Positions 34,860 to 44,219 of a stretch of 64,000 bases of DNA are shown in pieces (position 1 is the stretch's first letter; every line of letters starts with the position of its first letter). Below the pieces are notes generated by a model. That model had not been told where the DNA came from. It saw nothing but the letters and a program-made list of their open reading frames with translations, and made no database searches. The stretch is from assembly GCA_963801035.1 (NCBI GenBank), contig CAWDDF010000007.1, positions 822,957-886,956 of the forward strand, in the 5' to 3' direction. This DNA is from JACCZX01 sp963801035 (GTDB lineage Bacteria > Pseudomonadota > Gammaproteobacteria > Burkholderiales > Burkholderiaceae_F). A program made the position numbers and the translations under genes.

Positions 34860-36890
34860 ACTAGTCCTCCCAACAATTTCTTGTAATTGCGCTTCGTCGA
34901 TGATAGACACGTCGAGCTCGCGCGCCTTCGCAAGCTTTGACCCGGCGTCATCACCCGCCACCACATAGTCGGTTTTCTTCGATACCGAGCCGGAGACTTT
35001 GCCGCCCGCCGCCTCGATCATCGATTTGGCATCGTCGCGTTTTAGCGTCGGCAGTGTTCCGGTGATTACGAACGTCTTGCCGGCCAGCGGGCCGACCGGC
35101 TTGCGGACAGGATCCGATTCGGTCCAGTGAACTCCGGCAGCACGTAGTTGCGCGATACTTTCGCGGTTGTGCGATTCGGCGAAGAAATGCGCGATCGATG
35201 CGGCGACAACGGGTCCTACATCGGGAACCTGCAGTAACTCGCTCTCCGATGCATTCATGATCGGATCAAGCTTTCCGAAGTGGCGCGCCAGATCACGCGC
35301 GGTTGACTCGCCGACGTGGCGTATGCCGAGCGCATAAATGAAACGCTCGAGCGTGGTGCTGCGAGCGCGCTCGAGGGCGGCCACCAGGTTCGCGGCCGAT
35401 TTGCCTCCCATCCGATCCAAAGCGGCCAGCGTTTTGGCATCTAGCCTGAATAGATCAGCTGGCGCATGGACCAGGCCGGTATCGACCAGCTGATCCACGA
35501 TCTTGTCGCCAAGCCCTTCAACATCCAACGCACGCCGGCTGGCAAAGTGCAGCAGTGCCTGCTTGCGCTGCGCACCGCACACAAGGCCGCCTGTGCAACG
35601 GCTGACGGCTTCGCCCTCCTCGCGATAAACGCGCGACGCACACACCGGACAGCGCACCGGCATCTTGAACACCTTGGCACCGCTCGGCCTGCGCTCGGGA
35701 ACGACTGCGACGACTTCGGGAATCACGTCTCCCGCGCGGCGCACGATGACGGTGTCACCGATGCGAACATCCTTGCGGCGGATTTCGTCTTCGTTGTGCA
35801 GCGTGGCGTTGGTGACCGTGACACCACCCACAAAGACCGGTGCAAGGCGAGCGACTGGCGTCAGCGCCCCGGTGCGCCCAACCTGAATATCGATGCCGAT
35901 CAATTGCGTCACTGCTTCCTGCGCTGGAAACTTGTGCGCAATCGCAAAGCGCGGTGCACGCGAAACGTACCCAAGGACTTGTTGATCGGCGCGTGAATTG
36001 ACTCGGTAAACGACGCCGTCGATCTCGTACGGCAGCGTCGAGCGCCGCTCTCCGACGGCTTCGTAGAAACGCAAGCAGCCGGATACGCCTTCGACGACCG
36101 CGCGCTCGCGCGCCACCGGCACGCCCAGGTCGGCGAACCAGTCAAGCAGTGCTGCGTGAGTCGAGGGTTCTGGCGCGCCTTGCAGCTCACCCAGGCCGTA
36201 CGCATAGAAACGCAACGAACGCTGCGCGGTGATGCGGGGATCGAGTTGCCGGAGCGCACCGGCGGCGGCGTTGCGGGGATTCGCGTACTCGCGTTGCTCC
36301 TTTTCTCTCTGCCGCTGATTTAATCGCTCGAACTCGCGTTTAAACATCATCACTTCACCGCGAACTTCAAGCACGGCGGGCGCCCGCTTGCCGAGGCGCA
36401 GCGGAACCGCACGGATCGTGCGGATATTTGCTGTCACGTCCTCACCGACCGCGCCGTCACCGCGTGTCGCACCGAGAACCAGCTCGCCGCGCTCATAGCG
36501 CAGATTGACGGCAAGGCCGTCGAATTTCAGCTCGCACGCGTACTCGATCTGTTTCACCGGCCGGCCCGCTCGCGCCAATCCATCGCGCGCACGTGCATCG
36601 AAAGCTGCGACGCTGGCCTCGTCGAATGCGTTGTTCAGCGACAGCATCGGCATCGCATGACGAACTTCGCGAAACTCACGGCTCGGTGCGCCGCCGACAC
36701 GTTGGGTCGGCGAATCCGGCGTAATCAGCTCCGGGTGTGCAGCTTCGAGCGCCTGCAGCTCGTGCATCAGCCGGTCGTACTCGGCGTCGGGCAACGTCGG
36801 TTGATCTAGCAGGTAATAGTCGTGATCGGCTTTCGCGATCAGTTGGCGCAGGCGCCGAACCTCGTCTGCCAGCGGCTTTGCGACCCCCAT
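34116..36890 (-). CDS. ligA: NAD+-dependent DNA ligase LigA, reading in frame into the phosphorylase
   Basis: Seals nicks in replication and repair using NAD+. The LigA part (36890 to about 34860, 677 residues) is complete. It has domain Ia (HDYYLLDQPTLPDAEYDRLM), an adenylation domain with catalytic Lys in ACELKFDGLAVNLRYERG, an OB fold and a four-Cys zinc finger (CPVCASRVYREEGEAVSRC). HhH repeats and a C-terminal BRCT domain (GKTFVITGTLPTLKRDDAKS) follow. There is no stop after BRCT; the frame runs on into the phosphorylase to 34116 (924 residues). A TAG lies at the junction in another frame (34861-34863), so one missing base, for example a G in GGGAGG, would separate the genes. The start at 36890 lies 7 bp after zipA. 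Confidence 0.9.
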   Translation of the reverse strand: MGVAKPLADEVRRLRQLIAKADHDYYLLDQPTLPDAEYDRLMHELQALEAAHPELITPDSPTQRVGGAPSREFREVRHAMPMLSLNNAFDEASVAAFDARARDGLARAGRPVKQIEYACELKFDGLAVNLRYERGELVLGATRGDGAVGEDVTANIRTIRAVPLRLGKRAPAVLEVRGEVMMFKREFERLNQRQREKEQREYANPRNAAAGALRQLDPRITAQRSLRFYAYGLGELQGAPEPSTHAALLDWFADLGVPVARERAVVEGVSGCLRFYEAVGERRSTLPYEIDGVVYRVNSRADQQVLGYVSRAPRFAIAHKFPAQEAVTQLIGIDIQVGRTGALTPVARLAPVFVGGVTVTNATLHNEDEIRRKDVRIGDTVIVRRAGDVIPEVVAVVPERRPSGAKVFKMPVRCPVCASRVYREEGEAVSRCTGGLVCGAQRKQALLHFASRRALDVEGLGDKIVDQLVDTGLVHAPADLFRLDAKTLAALDRMGGKSAANLVAALERARSTTLERFIYALGIRHVGESTARDLARHFGKLDPIMNASESELLQVPDVGPVVAASIAHFFAESHNRESIAQLRAAGVHWTESDPVRKPVGPLAGKTFVITGTLPTLKRDDAKSMIEAAGGKVSGSVSKKTDYVVAGDDAGSKLAKARELDVSIIDEAQLQEIVGRTSLYAIIGGSGLAKLTALQNPRRQVMRTPYGEPSGALTFGEFAGAEAVFLARHGYGHTLSPHEINYRANIWALKELKVEGVIAVATVGGIRADLIPGTLVLPDQIIDYTHSRKSTFFEGSEMPVTHVDFTQPYSRALRRRLIAAAAACNEKLFDGAVYACTQGPRLETAAEIERIAREGGDVVGMTGMPEAVLAREVGLEYASIAVVINHAAGRGDSAQAIKLEQLGEVMNQSIVRAVRILTSFFEGTP

Positions 36891-36897
36891 TGAGGCG

Positions 36898-37992
36898 TCA
36901 GCCAACGTACAGACGATGCGCCCGCAAGGAGCCCGGCTCAATACCGGCAGCGCGCATGTCGCTCGCCAGCTTTTCGAGTTCGGACTCGATCACCGATTGC
37001 GCAGTGGACTCGACAGTGCGGCCATTGTCATCGACAACACGCGCGTTCAACCGTGCAGCCAGCCGATGCGCAACTTCGAACAGCGCAGACAATGGCGACG
37101 GCTCGGCGCTGGAGCGCGGGACGTCGAGCGCTAGCGCCAATCGCTGCGTCGGAAAAGGTCCTGTCGAAGTCATCGAAAGCGCGATCGGACGGTCCGCGTC
37201 GACCGGCTCCCAGCGCTCGTGCCCTACGCCGCTCAGGCCTGCCTCGATCGCGGCTGCATCGACGTTGGAGCGGCCCCATGCCTCCGCCAATGCCTCCAAT
37301 GTCAGTGTTATCTGCACATCGAAGCGCGCGCACAACGCATCAAGCGCCGCAGCCTGGTGCACCAGGCGCGCTACGTCAGGCGGATCGAAGTCTGCGTCGA
37401 TCGATACGGCAATCTGCTGAACCGTCGCAACGAAGCGTGACGCGTCGATCTCGCTTAACGAATGACGCCGTGTGGCCAGCTGCACCGCGATCAGCATTTC
37501 GGAATAAAACCCGAAACGGTCGGGCAAGCTCCAGTGTCCGGCTTTGCTGTCCCACACCGCAAGATGAATTGGCAACGGCAATACAAGCCGGTCGAGCTGT
37601 GCGCGCGCTTCGAGCGCCGCCACACCATCGAACGCATGCACGCAGCGCAGCTCGAGCATGAGGTCGAGCAGCGCATCTTCTACCCACCCGCCTACTGCTT
37701 GCGTCGCCGCAGAAGCGTCGTCGCCCAACGCTTCACTGCTCGTGTCGGGCGCGACAGAAGGGCCGATCGTTGGCTCGATTCGGACCGGGGCTTGACTGGC
37801 GTTTCGGGCGTTTCGCGCAGTGCGCGCGAGACCCCCCCGATCCGGCATCGGTCGATCCAGCGTGGCAGCCTCATCATCGCCGTCGGCGTCATCGAGCCGA
37901 GCCGACTTGCGCTCCTGCCATTTGCCGTACAGATACAGCGCGACCAGCAAGACCGCTGCAATCGCGAGCAGTACCCAGGTCAGCGGTCTCAC
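36898..37992 (-). CDS. zipA: Cell division protein ZipA
   Basis: Anchors FtsZ to the inner membrane. 364 residues: an N-terminal membrane helix (LTWVLLAIAAVLLVALYLYG) followed by basic WQERKSARLDD, a variable acidic/proline linker, and a C-terminal FtsZ-binding domain (about 215-355) with GFYSEMLIAVQLATRRHSLS and LSALFEVAHRLAARL. The position between smc and ligA is the conserved one in beta- and gammaproteobacteria. It is more diverged in sequence than its neighbours, as is normal for ZipA. Confidence 0.85.
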   Translation of the reverse strand: MRPLTWVLLAIAAVLLVALYLYGKWQERKSARLDDADGDDEAATLDRPMPDRGGLARTARNARNASQAPVRIEPTIGPSVAPDTSSEALGDDASAATQAVGGWVEDALLDLMLELRCVHAFDGVAALEARAQLDRLVLPLPIHLAVWDSKAGHWSLPDRFGFYSEMLIAVQLATRRHSLSEIDASRFVATVQQIAVSIDADFDPPDVARLVHQAAALDALCARFDVQITLTLEALAEAWGRSNVDAAAIEAGLSGVGHERWEPVDADRPIALSMTSTGPFPTQRLALALDVPRSSAEPSPLSALFEVAHRLAARLNARVVDDNGRTVESTAQSVIESELEKLASDMRAAGIEPGSLRAHRLYVG

Positions 37993-37996
37993 TTGG

Positions 37997-40900
37997 CTAC
38001 GCGGCCTCGGCTGTCAAACGCACGGCGCTGTCGATATCGACCGCGACGATGCGCGACACCCCTTGCTCCTGCATCGTGACGCCAACCAGCTGTTGGGCCA
38101 TCTCCATCGAGATCTTGTTGTGCGTAATGAACATGAATTGCGTTCTGTCCGTCATCGATTCGACCAGCCGGCAGAACCGTTCGGTATTCGCATCGTCGAG
38201 CGGCGCATCGACCTCGTCAAGCAAACAAAACGGAGCTGGGTTCAACTTGAACAATGCAAACACGAGCGCAATCGCAGTCAGTGCCTTTTCGCCACCGGAC
38301 AGCAGATGGATCGTGCTGTTGCGCTTGCCCGGCGGCTGCGCCATCACCTGGACTCCCGCATCGAGAATCTCTTCGCCGGTCATGATGAGCCGCGCCTCGC
38401 CACCACCGAACAGCTTGGGAAACAATTGGCCGAACTGAACGTTGACCGCGTCGAACGTCTGCTGCAGCATTTGCCGCGTCTCACGGTCGATCTTGCGAAT
38501 CGCGTCTTCGAGTGTCGTTATCGCCGCCGTCAGATCCGCAGACTGCGCATCCAGAAAATTCTTTCGCTCGCGCGACGTCGTCAGCTCTTCGAGCGCAGCG
38601 AGGTTAACTGCCCCGAGCGCCTCAATTTCCTGCGAGAGACGCAAGATCTCCGCCTGCAGCGCAGCGGCTTTCTGCGGCGGCTTCGTCAGTTTCTCGGTCA
38701 GTGCCGTTTCATCAGCGCCCGCCTCGGCGAGCTGAGTTGCAAATTGCTCCGAAGAAAGTCGCGCCGCCTGTTCTTTCAGCTGTAGCTCGGTCAGTTTGTC
38801 GCGCAACGGTTGCACGTCGCGCTCAAGCGTGATTCGCTTCTCGTCGGCAACGCGTAGCTGCTGTGCGAAGTCGTCCAGATGGCTGCGCGCATGGCGCAAT
38901 GCCTCTTCGGCGGCCGAGCGCCGAGCAAGCCAGTCCGCCAGACCGGCGCGCGCCCCGCTGTCGTCGAGCCGCTTCAATTCGTCTTCGGCGCGCGCGATTT
39001 CGTCGCCCAGGCGTTGCGCGTCCGCGCTCGCGGCCTCGGCGCCTCGTGCAAGGTCGACTTCGCGCTCGCGGTTCGAGTTCAACGCGAACTCGCAATGCTG
39101 GCATGCCGTTTCGAGCACGCGCTGCTCGTCGCGCGCGGCACGCAGCGCACGATCGGCTTCCTCGTACGTCAAACGCGCGCGTTCAACTGCTTCCTGGCGC
39201 GGCGAGAATTCGGCGTCAAGCTGCTCAAACCGAGCGTCCGCTTGCTCGCGCTGCAAGCGCGCTTCGCGTTCGTTGGCCTCGATCTCCTGCACTTCGGTAT
39301 CAATCTGACGTGTGCGGTGTCGGACGCGATCGATAAGCTCTTCGAGGCGAACTGATTCAAGCTGCAGCGCGTGCATTTGTGCTCGTCGCGCTTCAGCGTC
39401 CTGCCGCGCTGCATCGCGTGCCTGCTGTGCGGACTTCAGCTCGGCTTCGGCACGCGCCACCGCCGCGGTCGCTTGCTCGGCAATTAACCGTTGCGCACGG
39501 ACTTCGCGCTCCAGATTCTCGATCTCGAGTCGACGCGCAAGCAGCCCGGAAGCTTCGTCGTCGGCTGCATAAAAGTGCACATCGTGGCGCGACACACGAT
39601 GCGCCGCCTGTACGACAAACTGCCCGCCCGGAGGCAATTGGCCTCGCGCGGCCAGCGCCGCTGCAAGATCGTCGGCGACAAACACATTGGCGAGCCAGTC
39701 TGCGAGCAACGCCGCGAACGCAGCATCATGCGTACGCACCAGCTCGCTGAGCCGGCGGAATCCTGCCAACTGCGGCAAATCGCGAGCATCGTTTCCAGTG
39801 GCGCCGCTGATTGAATAGAACGCCACACGCGCGGGCGGCGCATCCGCGGCCAAGCCGCCGATCGTGTCGAGCTTGCCGACTTCGACGCCCTGCACGCGCT
39901 CCCGTAACACCGCTTCGAAAGCAGTCTCCCAGCCGGGTTCAACAACCAGCTTTCGAAAAAGGCGGGGCAGATTCTCCAGGCCTTGCGCGCGCAGCCACGG
40001 GTCAAGCTTGGAATTCGCTTCCACGCTCGCCTGCACTTGCTTCAGCGCCTGCAGATGCGCTTCGAGTCTCGCCAGCACTTCGCCCTGTCGCGTGCGGTCA
40101 TCGATGCGCTGCTGGCGCTGCTCGGTCATCCGATCGACGCTTGCCTCATTGCGCTGTTGTGATTCGGCGTGTTCTGCTATCTCGCTCTCATTTTTCGCAA
40201 GCTGTTGTTTCAAGTTCGCAAGCTGCGCTTCGTCGGGCGAACCAATCGACGCCTGTTCCTCGCTGAGACGCTCGCGGCGCTGAGCGAGCTGGGCCAGCTG
40301 ACGGTCTGCGTTGCGCTGCTCGGCAGCTGCCGCTTCGATCGCTTGCTCTGCGAGGGCCGCCTCGGCCTGCGCGGCGGTTACCGCGTCCCGCGTGGCGCGG
40401 TACGTCTGTTCCAGCTGGGGCAGCTTCGATTCATGCTCGGAAACGCTTGCCTTGGCATCCTCGAGCTGCTGCACCATGTCCGCGATCGCCTGCACGAGCT
40501 CAACTGCGCGCTGGCGAAGCTCGCCATGCTCGCTCAGCCGAACGTTGCGTGTTGCAACCAATGAATCGATCTGCGCAGACAGCCGCGTTCGGCTTTCTGC
40601 AATCAGCCGTATCTCGGACTCCAGTTTGGCGACTTCGGCATTGACTTCGAACATCGCGCCCTGCGCGTTGTGAACGGCATCGCTGGCGGCGAAGTGCGCG
40701 TTTCGAATATCTTCGAGCGCGCGTTCGGCACTGCGCAGCTCGGCCACGTGTGCATCGAGCGCGACGGTGCGATTGCCAATATCGCGCGTGACCTTGTCGC
40801 GCTCGGCGTCGGCCTCGCGCCGGCGAGTCAGCCACAACAGTTGCTGCTGCTCATCGTGAGTTGCCTGCAAAGAGCGGTAGGTCTGCGCGACCGCGGCCTG

Positions 40901-41542
40901 CTGCTCGAGCTTGCCGATCTGCGTATCGAGTTCCCGGAGGATGTCTTCGACGCGCGTCAGGTTGTCACGCGTATCGGACAGGCGGTTCTCGGTCTCGCGG
41001 CGACGCTCCTTGTATTTGGACACGCCGGCGGCTTCCTCGAGGAAGATGCGCAGCTCTTCGGGCCGCGCCTCGACGATGCGCGAGATCATTCCCTGGCCGA
41101 TGATCGCGTACGCGCGCGGTCCGAGCCCGGTACCGAGGAACATGTCGTGCACGTCGCGCCGGCGCACGTTCTGGTTGTTGATGTAATAGCTCGACGACCC
41201 GTCGCGCGTCAGCACACGCTTGACCGATATCTCGGCGTACTGCGCCCATGCGCCACCCAGCTTGTGCCCAGAGTCGCCTTCATGATTGTCAAACGCAAGC
41301 TCAACACTCGCTCGGCCGGCAGGCTTGCGATCGCCCGAGCCGTTGAAGATGACGTCCTGCATTGATTCGCCGCGCAGCTCTGCGGCCTTGCTCTCGCCGA
41401 GCACCCAGCGCACGGCGTCGATCACATTCGACTTGCCGCAGCCATTGGGACCCACGACACCTACGAGCGTGCCGGGAACGTCGATCGGCGTTGGATCGAC
41501 AAATGATTTAAACCCGGCGAGTCTGATCTGCCGAAGGCGCAC
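37997..41542 (-). CDS. smc: Chromosome segregation protein SMC
   Basis: Chromosome-organising ATPase. 1181 residues: N-terminal Walker A (GVVGPNGCGKSNVIDAVRWV), long coiled coil, a hinge at about 510-660 (LVVEPGWETAFEAVLRERVQ), a returning coiled coil, then the ABC signature (LLSGGEKALTAIALVFALF) and Walker B (CLLDEVDAPLDDAN). The frame is unbroken over 3.5 kb. It is 4 bp upstream of zipA. scpA and scpB are not in the window. Confidence 0.96.
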   Translation of the reverse strand: MRLRQIRLAGFKSFVDPTPIDVPGTLVGVVGPNGCGKSNVIDAVRWVLGESKAAELRGESMQDVIFNGSGDRKPAGRASVELAFDNHEGDSGHKLGGAWAQYAEISVKRVLTRDGSSSYYINNQNVRRRDVHDMFLGTGLGPRAYAIIGQGMISRIVEARPEELRIFLEEAAGVSKYKERRRETENRLSDTRDNLTRVEDILRELDTQIGKLEQQAAVAQTYRSLQATHDEQQQLLWLTRRREADAERDKVTRDIGNRTVALDAHVAELRSAERALEDIRNAHFAASDAVHNAQGAMFEVNAEVAKLESEIRLIAESRTRLSAQIDSLVATRNVRLSEHGELRQRAVELVQAIADMVQQLEDAKASVSEHESKLPQLEQTYRATRDAVTAAQAEAALAEQAIEAAAAEQRNADRQLAQLAQRRERLSEEQASIGSPDEAQLANLKQQLAKNESEIAEHAESQQRNEASVDRMTEQRQQRIDDRTRQGEVLARLEAHLQALKQVQASVEANSKLDPWLRAQGLENLPRLFRKLVVEPGWETAFEAVLRERVQGVEVGKLDTIGGLAADAPPARVAFYSISGATGNDARDLPQLAGFRRLSELVRTHDAAFAALLADWLANVFVADDLAAALAARGQLPPGGQFVVQAAHRVSRHDVHFYAADDEASGLLARRLEIENLEREVRAQRLIAEQATAAVARAEAELKSAQQARDAARQDAEARRAQMHALQLESVRLEELIDRVRHRTRQIDTEVQEIEANEREARLQREQADARFEQLDAEFSPRQEAVERARLTYEEADRALRAARDEQRVLETACQHCEFALNSNREREVDLARGAEAASADAQRLGDEIARAEDELKRLDDSGARAGLADWLARRSAAEEALRHARSHLDDFAQQLRVADEKRITLERDVQPLRDKLTELQLKEQAARLSSEQFATQLAEAGADETALTEKLTKPPQKAAALQAEILRLSQEIEALGAVNLAALEELTTSRERKNFLDAQSADLTAAITTLEDAIRKIDRETRQMLQQTFDAVNVQFGQLFPKLFGGGEARLIMTGEEILDAGVQVMAQPPGKRNSTIHLLSGGEKALTAIALVFALFKLNPAPFCLLDEVDAPLDDANTERFCRLVESMTDRTQFMFITHNKISMEMAQQLVGVTMQEQGVSRIVAVDIDSAVRLTAEAA

Positions 41543-41567
41543 GTTTTGTCAGGGGTGGTGATTTGGA

Positions 41568-41584
41568 GCGCATGCAAGATGCGC
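41568..41584. promoter_or_regulatory. Short inverted repeat upstream of queF
   Basis: GCGCAT-GCAAG-ATGCGC, a perfect 6-bp stem in the smc-queF divergent spacer. It could be an operator for either gene or simply chance; a likely -10 (TATAAT, 41631-41636) lies 47 bp further toward queF. Confidence 0.3.
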
Positions 41585-41673
41585 AAAGCGTTCGAGAGTG
41601 CAGTCGCCGGTCTTCCTACGCGATCTTCTTATAATACCGTGCAAGCCTGTCTCATTCCTCAGCATCATCCTGC

Positions 41674-42099
41674 ATGGCCACTCGCCCCTCCAAGATCCTC
41701 GAAACATTCGCCAACCCGTCGCCGAAGCGCGACTACTGGGTGCGAATGAGAATTCCTGAGTTCACATGCCTCTGTCCGCTGACCGGCCAGCCTGATTTCG
41801 CGACGATGGTGCTCGACTTTGTTCCGGACAAGCGCAATGTCGAGCTGAAGAGTCTGAAGCTTTACATGTGGTCGTATCGCGATGAGGGCGCGTTTCACGA
41901 AGCCGTGACCAATGCGATTTTGGATGATCTGGTCAAAGCCATTGCGCCACGCTTCATGCGCCTGACCGCACACTGGTACGTGCGAGGCGGAATCTTCACA
42001 ACGGTGACGGCCGAGCATCGCAAGAAAGGCTGGAAGCCCGACGCGTACGTGCCGGTTCGCGAAGAATCGACCGGCACCCCAAGCCAAGAGCCGCGTTGA
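41674..42099 (+). CDS. queF: NADPH-dependent 7-cyano-7-deazaguanine reductase (short type)
   Basis: Reduces preQ0 to preQ1 in queuosine synthesis. 141 residues, the single-domain YkvM-like type. The active-site motif FTCLCPLTGQPDFATM has the nucleophile Cys and Asp. The substrate and NADPH region is VELKSLKLYMWSYRDEGAFH. A perfect TATAAT at 41631-41636 lies about 40 bp upstream and could be its -10. I looked for a preQ1 riboswitch in the 131-bp leader and did not see one. dapC starts at an overlapping TTGA. Confidence 0.94.
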   Translation: MATRPSKILETFANPSPKRDYWVRMRIPEFTCLCPLTGQPDFATMVLDFVPDKRNVELKSLKLYMWSYRDEGAFHEAVTNAILDDLVKAIAPRFMRLTAHWYVRGGIFTTVTAEHRKKGWKPDAYVPVREESTGTPSQEPR

Positions 42100-43290
42100 A
42101 TCCCGATCTCGATAGCCTGCACCCGTACCCCTTTGAGCGGCTGCGCCAACTCTTCGCAGGCATCAAGCCGCCCGCGGGTCTTTCGCCGATCAACCTCTCG
42201 ATCGGTGAGCCGAAGCATCCAACGCCCGCCTTTATTCTTGAGGCGTACGCGAAGGCGCTGCCGGGAGTTGCGAGCTACCCGCTCACCGCCGGTATACCGG
42301 AGTTGCGCGAAGCGATCGCCGTATGGGCAGCGCGTCGTTATCAGCTGAAAACGCTCGATCCTGCGACGCAGGTGTTACCGGTTTCCGGAACGCGCGAAGC
42401 GCTCTTTTCTTTTGCGCAAACCGTTATCGACCGTACGCGCGATGCGCACGTGGTGGCACCGAATCCGTTCTATCAGATCTACGAGGGTGCAGCGTTGCTG
42501 GCCGGGGCAAAGCCCATCTATCTGGCGACGACGGCGGACGATGGCTTCCGGATGCGATTCGAGACGCTGACAGACGGTGAATGGCGCAACGTTCAACTGG
42601 TCTACGTCTGTTCACCGGGCAACCCGACCGGACATGTGATGACGCTCGACGAGTGGAAGCGACTGTTCGAGCTCTCGGACCGCTACGGTTTTGTCATCGC
42701 GTCGGACGAGTGCTACTCGGAGATCTATTTCGAGGAAGGCAAAGCGCCGCTGGGTAGCTTGCAGGCGGCGGCAGAGCTTGGCCGCGATTCTTACGAGCGC
42801 CTTGTGATGTTCTGCAGCCTGTCGAAGCGATCGAGTGTTCCCGGAATGCGGTCCGGCTTCGTCGCGGGTGACGCCGATGCGTTGCAAAAATTCTCTGCTG
42901 TATCGCACCTACCATGGCACCGCGATGAGTCTCCCGGTACAACATGCGAGCATCGCCGCGTGGCAGGATGAAGCGCACGTCGTCGAAAACCGGCGGCTCT
43001 ACGCACAGAAGTTCGAGAAGGCCACACCGATCATCGCCCCGCGGCTTCCATGTTCGATACCGGATGCGGCGTTCTATCTTTGGGCACGCACGCCTGTCAG
43101 CGACACCGAATATGCGCAGCGTTTGTACGAGCACAGAAACGTGACCGTGTTGCCGGGCAGCTATCTGTCACGCGACTCGAGCGCAGGCAATCCGGGCCGA
43201 GGCTACGTCAGGATTGCGTTGGTTGCATCGTATGCTGAGGCTGTCGATGCCGCCCAGCGCATTGCGTCTCTCGATCCCGCGAGTCCTTGA
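42096..43290 (+). CDS. dapC: Succinyldiaminopimelate transaminase, split by a frameshift
   Basis: PLP aminotransferase of the lysine/diaminopimelate pathway. Class I aminotransferase features: PINLSIGEPKHPTPAFILEA, VLPVSGTREALF, the VYVCSPGNPTGHVM motif, IASDECYSEIYF (PLP Asp and Tyr), and the Lys of SLSKRSSVPGMRSGFVAGD. The frame closes soon after ADALQKFS and the family sequence resumes as LLYRTYHGTAMS; one extra T near 42894 explains this, giving 397 residues. The TTG start overlaps queF and the stop overlaps dapD. With dapD and dapE next to it, the DapC assignment is better supported than a generic aminotransferase. Confidence 0.92.
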
Positions 43291-44105
43291 TGAATCTAGA
43301 AGCCGTAATCAACGAAGCCCACGAGCAACGTGCGGCGCTGAGCGCATCCTCGGCCCCTCCGGAAGTGCGAACTGCCGTCGAGCAGACAATCGCTCAGCTC
43401 GATGCGGGCACTTTGCGCGTGGCGGAAAAGCGCGGCAGCGAGTGGGTGGTGCATCAGTGGGTGAAGAAGGCGGTGCTCCTTTCATTCCGGTTGAACGACA
43501 ACGCACCGATTCAAGGCGGCTTCGGCCAGTTCTATGACAAGGTGCCGAACAAGTTCGCAACATGGGACGCTGCTGCGTTTGCGCGCTCAGGGGTTCGGGT
43601 GGTCCCGCCGGCGGTCGCTCGGCACGGCAGCTTCGTGGCCAAAAATGTCGTGATGATGCCGTCGTTCGTCAACATCGGCGCGTATGTGGACGAAGGCACG
43701 ATGGTCGATACGTGGGTCACCGTCGGTTCGTGTGCGCAGATCGGCAAGCACGTGCATCTGTCGGGCGGTGTCGGCATCGGCGGCGTACTCGAACCACTGC
43801 AGGCGAACCCGACGATCATCGAGGACAACTGCTTCATCGGTGCCCGATCCGAGATCGTGGAAGGCGTGATCGTCGAGGAAAACTCGGTGATTTCGATGGG
43901 TGTCTACATCAGCCAGAGCACGAAGATTTATGACCGCGCCACCGGCGAAGTCAGCTACGGCCGGGTACCCGCCGGCTCGGTCGTGGTTTCGGGCAATCTG
44001 CCCTCCGCAGACGGCAAATACAGCCTTTACTGCGCTGTGATCGTCAAGAAAGTCGATGCAGGTACGCGAGCCAAGACTGCGATAAACGAGCTCCTCCGCG
44101 ACTAG
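43290..44105 (+). CDS. dapD: 2,3,4,5-tetrahydropyridine-2,6-dicarboxylate N-succinyltransferase
   Basis: Succinylates tetrahydrodipicolinate in the succinylase branch of lysine synthesis. 271 residues. An N-terminal helical domain is followed by a left-handed beta-helix: FVAKNVVMMPSFVNIGAYVD, VGSCAQIGKHVHLSGGVGIG, and ARSEIVEGVIVEENSVISM. The ATG overlaps the dapC stop (TGATG). No frame problems. Confidence 0.96.
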   Translation: MNLEAVINEAHEQRAALSASSAPPEVRTAVEQTIAQLDAGTLRVAEKRGSEWVVHQWVKKAVLLSFRLNDNAPIQGGFGQFYDKVPNKFATWDAAAFARSGVRVVPPAVARHGSFVAKNVVMMPSFVNIGAYVDEGTMVDTWVTVGSCAQIGKHVHLSGGVGIGGVLEPLQANPTIIEDNCFIGARSEIVEGVIVEENSVISMGVYISQSTKIYDRATGEVSYGRVPAGSVVVSGNLPSADGKYSLYCAVIVKKVDAGTRAKTAINELLRD

Positions 44106-44219
44106 CTCCCTGTGGCCGTCAGCCCATAAATTCGCCCACTTTTCATCCGTTTGGCGGTATGCCAAGCGCCAATTTCGCGCTTTATCCTTGCCCTTCCGAT
44201 CTGACGCAGGAACCGACCG

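Noticed and set aside
37820..38785. 321-codon open frame antisense to smc and zipA
   Set aside because: It crosses the boundary of two well-supported genes on the other strand and has no family features.
41543..41673. Possible preQ1 riboswitch upstream of queF
   Set aside because: I could not find the small H-type pseudoknot layout or the conserved loop sequence on either strand.
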